Notes: a model not told the origin generated them from the sequence alone. Shown: positions 1 to 7,124, counted from the stretch's first letter. The stretch is 16,489 nt of DNA from Ignavibacteriota bacterium (GCA_025357895.1 JANYLL010000137.1:1-16489); one strand, 5' to 3'. Translations and numbers: made by a program.

Positions 1-190
1 TGGATATATCGAAACCGATATGACGGAAAAGCTTAGCGAAGTGCAGCGTAAAGCGATCATGGATATGATTCCGCTTAAGCGTATCGGACGTCCGCAGGAG
101 ATCGCCGGACTTACAGCATTTCTCGCCTCATCTGATGCCGACTATATTACCGGCGAAACGATCAGAGTTGATGGCGGAATGGCGATGTAA
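1..190 (+). CDS. fabG: 3-oxoacyl-ACP reductase FabG, C-terminal fragment
   Basis: This is the last 62 codons of a short-chain dehydrogenase; the frame opens at base 2 and stops at TAA 188-190. FabG is the NADPH-dependent reductase that reduces 3-oxoacyl-ACP in each round of type II fatty acid elongation in the cytoplasm. The visible part has the family's C-terminal features: a GYIETDMT stretch (the PG-[YF]-[IV]-x-TDM motif after the active site), the PLKRIGRPQEIAGLTAFLAS segment, and the YITGETIRVDGGMAM ending. The Ser-Tyr-Lys catalytic residues and the NADP-binding glycine motif lie left of the window. The identity as FabG, rather than another SDR, rests on acpP and fabF following directly at short spacing. 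Confidence 0.93.
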   Translation, partial: GYIETDMTEKLSEVQRKAIMDMIPLKRIGRPQEIAGLTAFLASSDADYITGETIRVDGGMAM

Positions 191-235
191 TTTTATAAAT
201 TAAATTTTCACACAAAAAATATATTCTAAAATACT

Positions 236-475
236 ATGTCAGATATGAACGTTGAATCGAAAGTTCGTGAGATCATTGTCTCTAAACTTGGCGTCGAAGA
301 ATCTCAGGTCACAACGGCAGCGTCCTTCACCAAGGATTTAGGCGCAGATTCTCTCGATACTGTTGAACTCGTAATGGAGTTTGAAAAAGAATTCGGTTTA
401 CAGATCCCCGATGAAGATGCGGAAAAGATCCAGTCAGTCGGCGATGCAGTAACCTATATTAATTCGAAGAAATAA
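236..475 (+). CDS. acpP: acyl carrier protein
   Basis: A 79-residue acidic acyl carrier protein that carries growing acyl chains on a 4'-phosphopantetheine arm during fatty acid synthesis, and often donates acyl groups for phospholipid and lipid A synthesis. The attachment motif GADSLDTVELVMEFEKEFG is intact, with Ser39 as the expected modified residue. Length and four-helix layout are normal for AcpP. The ATG at 236 lies 45 bases after the fabG stop in AT-rich sequence with no clear Shine-Dalgarno. fabF starts 17 bases downstream, so fabG-acpP-fabF are very probably co-transcribed. This gene order is common in many bacteria. Confidence 0.98.
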   Translation: MSDMNVESKVREIIVSKLGVEESQVTTAASFTKDLGADSLDTVELVMEFEKEFGLQIPDEDAEKIQSVGDAVTYINSKK

Positions 476-492
476 TACTAATCCCCCGATCT

Positions 493-1746
493 ATGTCGCA
501 GAATCAGCGCAGAGTTGTCGTCACGGGTATCGGGGCAGTTACTCCGATAGGAAATGACATACCTACAATTTGGGAAAGTCTTATGAAGGGAAAATCGGGC
601 GCTGCTCGAATTACCCGTTTTGATCCGGCCGGATACGATACGACGTTTGCCTGCGAGGTAAAAGATTTCGACGTTCTGAAGTTTGTTGACCGTAAGCTTT
701 CCAATCGCATGGATTTTTTCACGCAGTACGGAATGGCAGCAACCATTATGGCTGTTGAGAATTCAGGATTGAATCTCGATGCCATAAATAAAGAGCGCGT
801 CGGCGTGATCTATGGCTCCGGCATCGGTGGGATGTGGATGAATTTTAAGCAGCAGGAATCGGTCTATGAGACGAAAGGTCCGCATAGGATATCTCCGTTT
901 TTTATTCCGATGATCCTCTCCGATATTTGCGCCGGATATATTTCCATGCGCTATGGATTCAAAGGACCGAATTATGCAACGACGAGTGCTTGCGCAACAA
1001 GTAATCATGCAATCATTGATGCGATGATGTATATTCAGCGCGGACTTACGGACGTTATGGTTGCCGGTGGCGCTGAAGCAGGAATTTGTCCGATGGGCGT
1101 TGGTGGTTTCAATGCAATGAAAGCGCTTTCGACACGAAACGATGCACCTGAAAAAGCAAGCCGTCCTTTCGATAAAGAGCGGGATGGATTTGTCATGGGT
1201 GATGGAGGTGCAACGCTGATTCTCGAAGAGCTTGAACATGCTAAAAGCCGAGGCGCGAAAATTTATGCCGAGCTGACGGGTTTTGGCTCAACTGCTGATG
1301 CTCATCATATCACTCTACCAGCTCCCGGAGGCGAAGGCGCTGTTCGTTCGATGAAAATGTCTCTTGCTGATGCCGGACTCGTTCCGACAGATATTGATTA
1401 CATCAATGTACATGGAACATCTACTCCGCCGGGAGATATTTCTGAAACGCAAGCGATCAAAACCACATTCGGCGAACATGCAAATAAGGTTGCCATCAGC
1501 GCAACGAAATCAATGACGGGGCATCTTCTTGGTGCTGCAGGAGCAATAGAAGCGATCATCAGTGTGCTTGCCATCGATAACCAAACTGCTCCCCCTACAA
1601 TAAATTATGAATTCCCTGACCCTGCATGTGATCTTGATTATGTACCCAACATTGCACGTCCAATGAAAATTGACGTTGCGATGAGTAACGGTTTTGGTTT
1701 TGGCGGACATAATGCAACGCTTATTTTCCAGAAGTATGCTGAATAG
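493..1746 (+). CDS. fabF: 3-oxoacyl-ACP synthase II (KAS II)
   Basis: A 417-residue condensing enzyme that extends acyl-ACP with malonyl-ACP by decarboxylative Claisen condensation. The N-terminal RVVVTGIGAVTPIG strand is typical of the thiolase fold. The catalytic triad is complete: Cys167 in TTSACATSNHAI, His307 in VHGTSTPPGD and His344 in KSMTGHLLGAAGA; Lys339 is the conserved lysine just before the second histidine. The C-terminus ends with the glycine-rich SNGFGFGGHNATL motif. The Cys-His-His set and length fit FabF better than FabH (Cys-His-Asn, about 320 residues). It sits between acpP and rnc, with 33 bases to the rnc start. Confidence 0.98.
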   Translation: MSQNQRRVVVTGIGAVTPIGNDIPTIWESLMKGKSGAARITRFDPAGYDTTFACEVKDFDVLKFVDRKLSNRMDFFTQYGMAATIMAVENSGLNLDAINKERVGVIYGSGIGGMWMNFKQQESVYETKGPHRISPFFIPMILSDICAGYISMRYGFKGPNYATTSACATSNHAIIDAMMYIQRGLTDVMVAGGAEAGICPMGVGGFNAMKALSTRNDAPEKASRPFDKERDGFVMGDGGATLILEELEHAKSRGAKIYAELTGFGSTADAHHITLPAPGGEGAVRSMKMSLADAGLVPTDIDYINVHGTSTPPGDISETQAIKTTFGEHANKVAISATKSMTGHLLGAAGAIEAIISVLAIDNQTAPPTINYEFPDPACDLDYVPNIARPMKIDVAMSNGFGFGGHNATLIFQKYAE

Positions 1747-1779
1747 TATTTGCCGCGCTTTCATTCTCTTTGAAGAATT

Positions 1780-2703
1780 GTGAAACAAACTAACGGCGAA
1801 GCAAAGAATTTTTTCGATAAAGTTCGTGCAAGATTAGATCATTATCGCGAGATAGGCGAGGCAAGGCGCCAGCGCTTGATAAGTGGTGAGCGACCACTCT
1901 TCTCTCTTTGGGGCGAACGCAAAGCTCCCCCAGTTCCAGAATCTCCTCCAATTCCGGGAGTTGCCCGGGGTGTGCTTAGCGCCGGCGATTTTAATCTTCT
2001 GGAACAACGATTAGGTTACGTGATCAAATATCGCGTCTATTTCCTTCAGGCGCTTACTCATCGTTCTTATCTTCAGTTCGTTACTGAGCCCGGAATGCAG
2101 TCAAATGAACGGTTGGAATTTCTTGGAGATGCCGTACTTGATCTTGTCATTGGTGAATATCTCTACCGTGAATTTCAGAATCTTCCCGAAGGTGATTTGA
2201 CTAAACTTCGTTCACGTCTTGTCTCCGGTGCTGCGCTTGCTAAACATGCATCCGAACTCGAGCTTGAACAATTTATGCTGCTCTCTACTTCTGCACAAAA
2301 TGCACTCCTCCGTGGCTCGATGACTTTGCTTGCAGATGCCTATGAAGCAATTATCGCAGCAATCTATCTCGATGGCGGAATGGATGCAGCCCGTGATTTT
2401 ATCTATCGTCATATAATTACTCATACGCGCCGCGATGAGTTAATGCTTTCAGACACGAATTATAAATCCATGCTCTTGGAATTTGTTCAATCCCAGAAAA
2501 AAGGCGTTCCGCGTTATCTGACGGTAAGTGAAGATGGACCAAATCATGCACGAATTTTCAATGTCGAAGTAATGGTCGGCGGCATCGTTCATGGAGGAGG
2601 AAAGGGACATTCGAAAAAAGAAGCAGAACAAGCAGCTGCCCAGATGGCATTGCAGGAGTTGGGGCAACTAACGGTTGAAGATTCGGTAGGCGAAGGTGTC
2701 TAG
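1780..2703 (+). CDS. rnc: ribonuclease III
   Basis: A 307-residue double-strand-specific endoribonuclease that processes rRNA precursors and structured RNAs, with Mg2+ in the active site. The RNase III signature NERLEFLGDAVL spans residues 109-120, with acidic residues Glu113 and Asp117; the second acidic pair is Asp186 and Glu189 in ADAYEAIIAAIYLD. A double-stranded-RNA-binding domain covers about residues 227-296 and ends in the usual KKEAEQAAAQMAL helix. The start is GTG. Residues 1-68 are a charged, partly helical extension with a proline-rich linker (about 50-60) that E. coli RNase III (226 residues) lacks. It follows fabF by 33 bases; the fabF-rnc pairing is common in several phyla. The next gene starts 11 bases after its stop. 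Confidence 0.97.
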   Translation: MKQTNGEAKNFFDKVRARLDHYREIGEARRQRLISGERPLFSLWGERKAPPVPESPPIPGVARGVLSAGDFNLLEQRLGYVIKYRVYFLQALTHRSYLQFVTEPGMQSNERLEFLGDAVLDLVIGEYLYREFQNLPEGDLTKLRSRLVSGAALAKHASELELEQFMLLSTSAQNALLRGSMTLLADAYEAIIAAIYLDGGMDAARDFIYRHIITHTRRDELMLSDTNYKSMLLEFVQSQKKGVPRYLTVSEDGPNHARIFNVEVMVGGIVHGGGKGHSKKEAEQAAAQMALQELGQLTVEDSVGEGV

Positions 2704-2714
2704 TCCTCAACTAT

Positions 2715-3725
2715 ATGAATATCAAAAATCTACTAAAATATCTTCTTGCATTTACCATTACTGCCGGAGCGCTTTATCTTGCGTTTCGGGGACAGGATTT
2801 TAATGTAATAGGAAATGAACTTGGACATACAAATATCTGGGCAATTGCTCTTTTAGTATTATTCCAGATTCTTGCGCATTTAGTTCGCGGATGGAGATGG
2901 CAGTTCTTACTGCGACCGATCAAACCGAATACCAGTTTATGGATAGCTTTTAAGGCAGTAATGGCAGGATATGCCATGAATAATGTTATTCCGCGTTCGG
3001 GAGAATTGATTCGTCCTGCCATGGCATCTGCTGAAGAAAAAATGCCATTTTCAGGTACACTTGCAACGATCATTGTAGAGAGAATTTTTGATGTCATCGC
3101 TCTCGGATCGCTTTTTGTCTTCTCGCTTTTTAGTTATGAGAAAGAGTTCAGATCTGCATTCCCTGATCTTGCAGGAGCAGCGATTCCTTTACTTATTATT
3201 ATTTCTGCCGGACTTATCGTCTTTGTTGCGATCTTTGTCAGCAAGAGAGTTTCGAATTTCTTTTTAGGTTTAATTCATAAAATATTTCCGATTAAGATTG
3301 CAGCCCCACTTGCTCGTGCATTTGAAACATTTACTATTGGGCTTCATGGCTTGCAGCGCGATACAGCTATTCCGATCATCTTTGGTACGGTTGCAGTTTG
3401 GGCATGTTATCTTACTTCAACGTATTTCGGAATATATGCTCTTGCCGGTTCAGGTATTGAAGTAATCGGATTTAAAGGCGCTGTTGTTCTTCTTGCACTT
3501 GCAGGAATTGCGATCACGATCCCTACTCCCGGCGGAACAGGCACATATCATTATTTTATTTCGCAGGCGCTTATTTTATTTTTTGGTATTAACGCTTCAA
3601 CGGCAATAGCTTTTGCAACGATAACTCATGCAGCGAATTACATTATTATCACGGTCATCGGATTGATCTTCATGTTCAGTGCAGGAATTTCGCTGAAGTC
3701 CGCAAAGAAAAAGGAAACAGCCTAA
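2715..3725 (+). CDS. flippase-like integral membrane protein (LPG synthase TM / UPF0104 family)
   Basis: A 336-residue polytopic inner-membrane protein of the family named after the transmembrane domain of lysylphosphatidylglycerol synthase (flippase-like, YbhN-like). Visible hallmarks are the RGWRWQFLL segment near residues 58-66, the family motif NNVIPRSGELIR at 89-100, VERIFD at 121-126, and a late PTPGGTGTYHYF loop near residue 270. About seven to eight hydrophobic segments can be picked out. The soluble aminoacyl-transferase domain of MprF is absent, so lysyl-PG synthesis is not supported; a role in moving lipids or lipid-linked sugars across the membrane is inference from the family. 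The ATG lies 11 bases after rnc, so it is probably the last gene of the fab-rnc transcript. The substrate is unknown. Confidence 0.85.
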   Translation: MNIKNLLKYLLAFTITAGALYLAFRGQDFNVIGNELGHTNIWAIALLVLFQILAHLVRGWRWQFLLRPIKPNTSLWIAFKAVMAGYAMNNVIPRSGELIRPAMASAEEKMPFSGTLATIIVERIFDVIALGSLFVFSLFSYEKEFRSAFPDLAGAAIPLLIIISAGLIVFVAIFVSKRVSNFFLGLIHKIFPIKIAAPLARAFETFTIGLHGLQRDTAIPIIFGTVAVWACYLTSTYFGIYALAGSGIEVIGFKGAVVLLALAGIAITIPTPGGTGTYHYFISQALILFFGINASTAIAFATITHAANYIIITVIGLIFMFSAGISLKSAKKKETA

Positions 3726-3887
3726 TTGAAGGCTGAACTCAGTTCAAAAAACCCCTTAAATGCAGAAATAGTCAAAATATAATTTGATATGGTCAATAAA
3801 ACTCAAATCTGCGAACCGAACTGCCTCAATTTTGGTTTAATGCCCTCTAACTTTTTAGGGACAAATTTAGTCAAAAAATAAGGATTC
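3726..3887 (+). promoter_or_regulatory. leader region of the rpsL-rpsG unit
   Basis: This 162-base AT-rich gap separates the fab-rnc group from rpsL and is the likely place for the ribosomal promoter and any leader control. I could not identify a clear -33/-7 pair of the Bacteroidota type or a sigma70-type pair. Just before rpsL there is an AGGA (3881-3884), a short Shine-Dalgarno only three bases from the ATG. The assignment as a promoter region rests on gene position alone. Confidence 0.3.
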
Positions 3888-4259
3888 ATGCCGACAATTA
3901 ACCAATTGGTGCGTTTAGGACGCGAAGAACTGATTTTTAAGAGCAAATCTCCAGCGCTGAAAAATTCACCGCAGCGCAGAGGCGTTTGTACACGCGTCTA
4001 TACGACAACTCCGAAAAAGCCGAATTCAGCTATGCGTAAAGTTGCCCGAGTGAAACTCACAAGCGGCATTGAAGTAACGGCTTATATTCCGGGCGAAGGT
4101 CATAATCTTCAGGAGCATTCGATCGTGATGATCCGCGGCGGAAGAGTGAAAGATCTTCCCGGCGTACGTTACCATATCATTCGCGGAACACTTGATACGC
4201 AAGGCGTACAGAACCGCAAACAGGCAAGATCGAAATATGGCGCAAAGAAGCCGAAATAA
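3888..4259 (+). CDS. rpsL: 30S ribosomal protein S12
   Basis: A 123-residue S12, the small-subunit protein at the decoding centre that helps monitor codon-anticodon pairing. The sequence is near-universal, including QRRGVCTRVYTTTPKKPNSA, GEGHNLQEHS and IRGGRVKDLPGVRYH, and a KQARSKYGAKKPK end. Lys43 and Lys88, where streptomycin resistance changes arise in E. coli S12, are both lysine here, and Asp89 (the beta-methylthiolation site of RimO substrates) is present. The N-terminal segment is as short as in E. coli. The ATG at 3888 is preceded by AGGA. It is the first gene of the str-type unit with rpsG. Confidence 0.99.
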   Translation: MPTINQLVRLGREELIFKSKSPALKNSPQRRGVCTRVYTTTPKKPNSAMRKVARVKLTSGIEVTAYIPGEGHNLQEHSIVMIRGGRVKDLPGVRYHIIRGTLDTQGVQNRKQARSKYGAKKPK

Positions 4260-4307
4260 TTTTATTTGGAGTCCGTTCTTTTTTGAATGGATGGTGATCG
4301 GAAGGCA

Positions 4308-4325
4308 TCTATTTTTCTAAATAGA
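4308..4325 (+). promoter_or_regulatory. perfect hairpin in the rpsL-rpsG spacer
   Basis: TCTATTT and AAATAGA pair perfectly as a 7-bp stem around a TTCT tetraloop. It sits in the 110-base spacer between rpsL and rpsG and is followed at once by GAGGAG (4324-4329), about 40 bases before the rpsG ATG. In E. coli, S7 represses str-operon translation by binding the rpsL-rpsG spacer, so a regulatory RNA structure here is reasonable. The stem is only AT-rich, and the S7-binding role is inference. Confidence 0.35.
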
Positions 4326-4369
4326 GGAGCAGCTTATCCGGTTCGTGTATAACACATTAAACAACATCA

Positions 4370-4837
4370 ATGAGAAAACATACCTCTTCGAAACGTCCGC
4401 GTACGCCAGATCCTAAATTCGGCGATACGCTTGTAACGCAGTTTGTTAATTCCCTTATGCTCGATGGCAAGAAAGGCATTGCCCAGCGCATCATGTATGA
4501 TGCCATCGATATTATGGAGCAAAAATCCGGTCAGAATGGCCTGGAAATGTTTAAGAAGGCAGTAGCAAATGCTGCTCCGGCAGTTGAAGTTCGTTCGCGC
4601 CGTGTTGGTGGAGCGACTTATCAGGTTCCTACGGAAGTTCGACCTGAGCGCCGCAACGCTCTTGCACTACGCTGGCTCATTCAATATAGCCGTGCAAGAG
4701 GAGAGAAGTCAATGGCACAACGCCTTGCCGCCGAACTCTTAGGAGCTGCAAATAACGAAGGCACGACGATCAAGAAACGGGATGACACCCATCGTATGGC
4801 AGAAGCAAATAAGGCTTTTGCACATTTCAGATTCTAA
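4370..4837 (+). CDS. rpsG: 30S ribosomal protein S7
   Basis: A 155-residue S7, the primary 16S rRNA-binding protein that nucleates the 30S head and lies near the E site. Conserved blocks include the FVNSLMLDGKKGIAQRIMYDA helix region, VEVRSRRVGGATYQVP (RNA-binding beta hairpin), and the RGEKSMAQRLAAELL and DDTHRMAEANKAFAHFRF C-terminus. The ATG at 4370 is fixed by an in-frame TAA at 4358-4360; no Shine-Dalgarno lies at normal distance. A strong terminator follows 26 bases after the stop, so the unit ends here. The usual next gene, fusA, is missing from this locus. Confidence 0.99.
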   Translation: MRKHTSSKRPRTPDPKFGDTLVTQFVNSLMLDGKKGIAQRIMYDAIDIMEQKSGQNGLEMFKKAVANAAPAVEVRSRRVGGATYQVPTEVRPERRNALALRWLIQYSRARGEKSMAQRLAAELLGAANNEGTTIKKRDDTHRMAEANKAFAHFRF

Positions 4838-4862
4838 GAGAGAATTGGATTATGAATTTATT

Positions 4863-4888
4863 AGGGCGGACTTTTAGTCCGCCCTTTT
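4863..4888 (+). terminator. intrinsic terminator after rpsG
   Basis: GGGCGGACT (4864-4872) and AGTCCGCCC (4876-4884) form a perfect GC-rich stem with a TTT loop; A4863 and T4885 can add a tenth pair. The run TTTTATTTT follows directly. This is a textbook Rho-independent terminator for the rpsL-rpsG transcript. On the minus strand no U-run follows, so it should act mainly on plus-strand transcription. Its stem resembles the neighbouring palindromic repeat. Confidence 0.88.
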
Positions 4889-4893
4889 ATTTT

Positions 4894-4918
4894 ACGGACG
4901 GACTAAAGTCCGTCCCAC
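4894..4918. repeat. short palindromic repeat, copy 1
   Basis: GGACGGACT (4896-4904) and AGTCCGTCC (4907-4915) form a 9-bp inverted repeat around AA. Positions 4894-4914 are identical to 6944-6964, and the 25-base match at 4894-4918 has one difference. It lies in the convergent gap beside the terminator. Size, GC-rich stem and intergenic position suggest a REP-like element. Confidence 0.75.
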
Positions 4919-4943
4919 TATAAGATTCTCCAGATAGTCAAAA

Positions 4944-5492
4944 TCACTTGTGCTTGAGTTTTGTAGGATCAACAGAAATATCTTTTCCGGGACTTCCGCA
5001 TTGCTCGGGACCATTTGGTGATTCGCCATAATGAATGTTTATTGTTGGCTGCATCACAGAAAGGGAAATGCTATCGAGAGTTTTTACATAGAAAGTGTAA
5101 TACCGTGCTTTTGCAGAGTCCTGTGAGTTAGAAGGAATGGGACCGTACGTTTTGAAAGTCTTGGTTTCACCTGCTTTTACCAATTGACGGATTATAAGTG
5201 AATCAACGAATCCGTTTTTAAGTCTGGTAAAAGAAATAGAAAAATTGTCATCATCGGTTCCGGTATTTTTAATGTCGAGACTATAAATAGGGTAATAGCC
5301 GGAATCCAACGGATCAGGAGGTGGGAAGCCTTGAATGTTAAGATCAATGGCATCCTTGATTGCAGTATCAGTATAAGAAGTATCGATGACTATCGGAAAA
5401 GATTTTTTTGCCGCCGGTTCGCAGCATGCTGAAAGTACAAAAATCGCAATGCCGATCGGGAGTAGGAAAAATTTATGTTGAAATTGTTTCAT
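4944..5492 (-). CDS. small lipoprotein of unknown function
   Basis: I do not recognise a named family. The chosen ATG at 5492 gives 182 residues starting MKQFQHKFF, followed by a hydrophobic stretch and the lipobox LSAC, with Cys23 as the expected lipidated residue, so export and membrane anchoring are likely. The frame stays open to 5657, but that extension overlaps the permease gene and would bury the signal peptide, so I reject it. The mature part is rich in beta-prone, Asp/Asn/Ser/Thr segments (for example SLDIKNTGTDDDNFSISF and KAGETKTF), reminiscent of Ig-like or CARDB-type folds; this is a resemblance, not a domain assignment. The start overlaps the end of the upstream permease gene by 20 bases, so the two are probably co-translated. 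Confidence 0.75.
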   Translation of the reverse strand: MKQFQHKFFLLPIGIAIFVLSACCEPAAKKSFPIVIDTSYTDTAIKDAIDLNIQGFPPPDPLDSGYYPIYSLDIKNTGTDDDNFSISFTRLKNGFVDSLIIRQLVKAGETKTFKTYGPIPSNSQDSAKARYYTFYVKTLDSISLSVMQPTINIHYGESPNGPEQCGSPGKDISVDPTKLKHK

Positions 5493-6891
5493 TCGTCTTT
5501 TTTCTTTTGAATATTTGAGCGAGCCATCTGAATCCGATTGCCCGCCTTTCTCTAAGAACACGTAAAGTGAGGAAACCGCCCAGGATTCCGAGCAGAATAT
5601 TTGCTGCCCACATTCCTGAGAAGGGACTGATGAGTCCACGATCGGCAAGTTTTTCACCTCCGATAAGGAATGCCCAGTAGAGGATAAAAAAACCGATAGA
5701 AAGACCTACTCCAACTCCGATGCCGCCGCGTTTAGCAAGTGCTCCCAGAGGAGCGCCCAAAAGTATGAAGATCAGGCATGCTGCAGGCAAGGCATACTTT
5801 TTATGTACTTCGACTAAATAACTACCAGCATCAAGCTGCGTGCCGATGATCTGAGAAGCTTCTGATGGTATCTGAAACAGATTCTGACGAAAATTTGATG
5901 TGATTCGCATCTTGCGATTACTATCGGCAACAGTTGAATCGGCTATTGAACTCTTTCTAATATCGGTAATATTATCAGCAAAGGTTTTTAATATTCCGGC
6001 AAAAGAGATTTTTTCTTTTTCCGCAGCAGAGTCACGTTTGACGACGTACTTCATTAAGTCATGAGCCGATAATTCCCGGCCGCCGCGTTCTGACTCGCCT
6101 TGATGCATAAAATCGAAGCCCGATGTTGGAATGCGGACGATGTAAGTTTCAAATGTTCCACGCCTGTAGGCAGTCGGATCGTTATTAAAAAATTGATGGA
6201 GTTCGCCGATATGAAGTTTTAAGATCAGCTTTCGATAATCAGGGGTAAAAGTCAGGTTAGCAGTTTTTGCAGTAAGGACTCTTGTTTCATTTCCTGAAGA
6301 GTGATCATAGATCGTCACGCCTTCAAGATCACTGGAATTTTCAGCTGTTTTTTTTGCAAGGATAGAATATCCGGGTAAAGCATCTTCGTCGCTAAACTCT
6401 CCGGCACGTATAATGAATGTTGGCTTCTTGCGTTGAATATCATTCATCATATCTTTTGCCGCATGATTGGCATCAGGCAATACGTCGTTATTAAAAACGA
6501 GATCAGTGTAGGCGAGAAGAAGTCCAAGAAGAACAGCAGGGAAGAGCATTCGCATGAAACTTACTCCGGATGCTTTCATCGCCGTCATTTCATTCGATGC
6601 GGCAAGAGAACCGAATGCCATAAGGCTTGCAACAAGCGCTGCCATAGGCATTGCAAGCACAACCATCCATGCAAGATTTAATCCTATAAGACGAATTATT
6701 GTCCATATATCAAGTCCTTTACCGACGATCTTATCAATAAAGCGCATCAGGAATTGCAGGAGGAAGACGAACATGATCACAATAAAGGCAAGGATAAAGG
6801 GACCGATATGCTCTTTGAGGATGTAACCCCATACACGGAATGACGTACGCCACCATGAGCGCTTTAGCGGATTATGTGATTCGTTCGGCAT
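5473..6891 (-). CDS. LptF/LptG-family permease (YjgP/YjgQ)
   Basis: A 472-residue inner-membrane protein with the LptF/LptG layout: three N-terminal membrane helices (about 30-50, 67-92, 112-133), a large periplasmic beta-jellyroll region (about 140-360), then three C-terminal helices (about 366-386, 393-412, 424-444). The MAFGSLAASNEMTAMKASGVS segment (residues 91-111) is the conserved coupling-helix region of this family, and the LLGAPLGALAKRGG loop is typical of the C-terminal half. LptF and LptG with the ATPase LptB extract LPS from the inner membrane in Gram-negatives; whether this is F or G cannot be told. Residues 447-472 form a basic C-terminal tail. It is the first gene of a minus-strand pair with the lipoprotein; no lptB or lptC lies in the window. 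Confidence 0.9.
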   Translation of the reverse strand: MPNESHNPLKRSWWRTSFRVWGYILKEHIGPFILAFIVIMFVFLLQFLMRFIDKIVGKGLDIWTIIRLIGLNLAWMVVLAMPMAALVASLMAFGSLAASNEMTAMKASGVSFMRMLFPAVLLGLLLAYTDLVFNNDVLPDANHAAKDMMNDIQRKKPTFIIRAGEFSDEDALPGYSILAKKTAENSSDLEGVTIYDHSSGNETRVLTAKTANLTFTPDYRKLILKLHIGELHQFFNNDPTAYRRGTFETYIVRIPTSGFDFMHQGESERGGRELSAHDLMKYVVKRDSAAEKEKISFAGILKTFADNITDIRKSSIADSTVADSNRKMRITSNFRQNLFQIPSEASQIIGTQLDAGSYLVEVHKKYALPAACLIFILLGAPLGALAKRGGIGVGVGLSIGFFILYWAFLIGGEKLADRGLISPFSGMWAANILLGILGGFLTLRVLRERRAIGFRWLAQIFKRKKTNETIST

Positions 6892-6943
6892 TATTCTTTT
6901 AACGAAGAGAGTAGCGGGAATGATTCAAAATCATCGGGGAAAG

Positions 6944-6968
6944 ACGGACGGACTAAAGTCCGTCTCAC
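6944..6968. repeat. short palindromic repeat, copy 2
   Basis: GACGGACT (6947-6954) and AGTCCGTC (6957-6964) form an inverted repeat around AA. Bases 6944-6964 match 4894-4914 exactly and in the same orientation, so the two copies are direct repeats flanking the minus-strand gene pair. It lies about 50 bases upstream of the permease start. Confidence 0.75.
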
Positions 6969-7017
6969 CAAATCCACTCAATGAATAAGAACTAATGGAT
7001 TTTGCCTTATCGATTCG

Positions 7018-7038
7018 GAACGGCAAATTTGACCGTTC
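7018..7038. promoter_or_regulatory. inverted repeat upstream of sprA
   Basis: GAACGG (7018-7023) and CCGTTC (7033-7038) flank CAAATTTGA. The centre itself contains the palindrome CAAATTTG, so both arms and core are symmetric, as in an operator for a dimeric regulator. No T-run follows, so it is not a terminator. The regulatory role is inference. Confidence 0.35.
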
Positions 7039-7043
7039 TGTTG

Positions 7044-7075
7044 AAATTAAAGGCTTTTTGTATTAAAATTAAAGG
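7044..7075 (+). repeat. direct repeat with 22-base period upstream of sprA
   Basis: AAATTAAAGG occurs at 7044-7053 and 7066-7075, exactly 22 bases apart, about two helical turns. This spacing places both copies on the same DNA face, as tandem regulator sites often are. It lies about 205-235 bases before the sprA frame. Chance is possible in AT-rich sequence. Confidence 0.35.
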
Positions 7076-7124
7076 AAGAACTCTATCGATAACTTGTGAC
7101 AAAGTAACCAGCGAAGCGGATTGG

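Noticed and set aside
763..1239. 158-residue minus-strand frame inside fabF
   Set aside because: Antisense shadow of a fully conserved gene; its protein is rich in Cys, His, Arg and Ile with no recognisable motif.
2715..3725. MprF (lysyl-phosphatidylglycerol synthase)
   Set aside because: Only the membrane domain is present; the catalytic aminoacyl-transferase domain is missing.
3734..3746. Palindrome TGAACT-C-AGTTCA after the flippase-like gene
   Set aside because: Short stem with no T-run on the plus strand, so not a credible terminator; 13-base palindromes are common by chance.
3842..3861. Possible hairpin CCCT...AGGG before rpsL
   Set aside because: Only four pairs; too weak to call an attenuator.
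5493..5657. N-terminal extension of the lipoprotein frame (start at 5657)
   Set aside because: It lies fully inside the permease gene and would place 55 residues before an otherwise perfect lipoprotein signal peptide.
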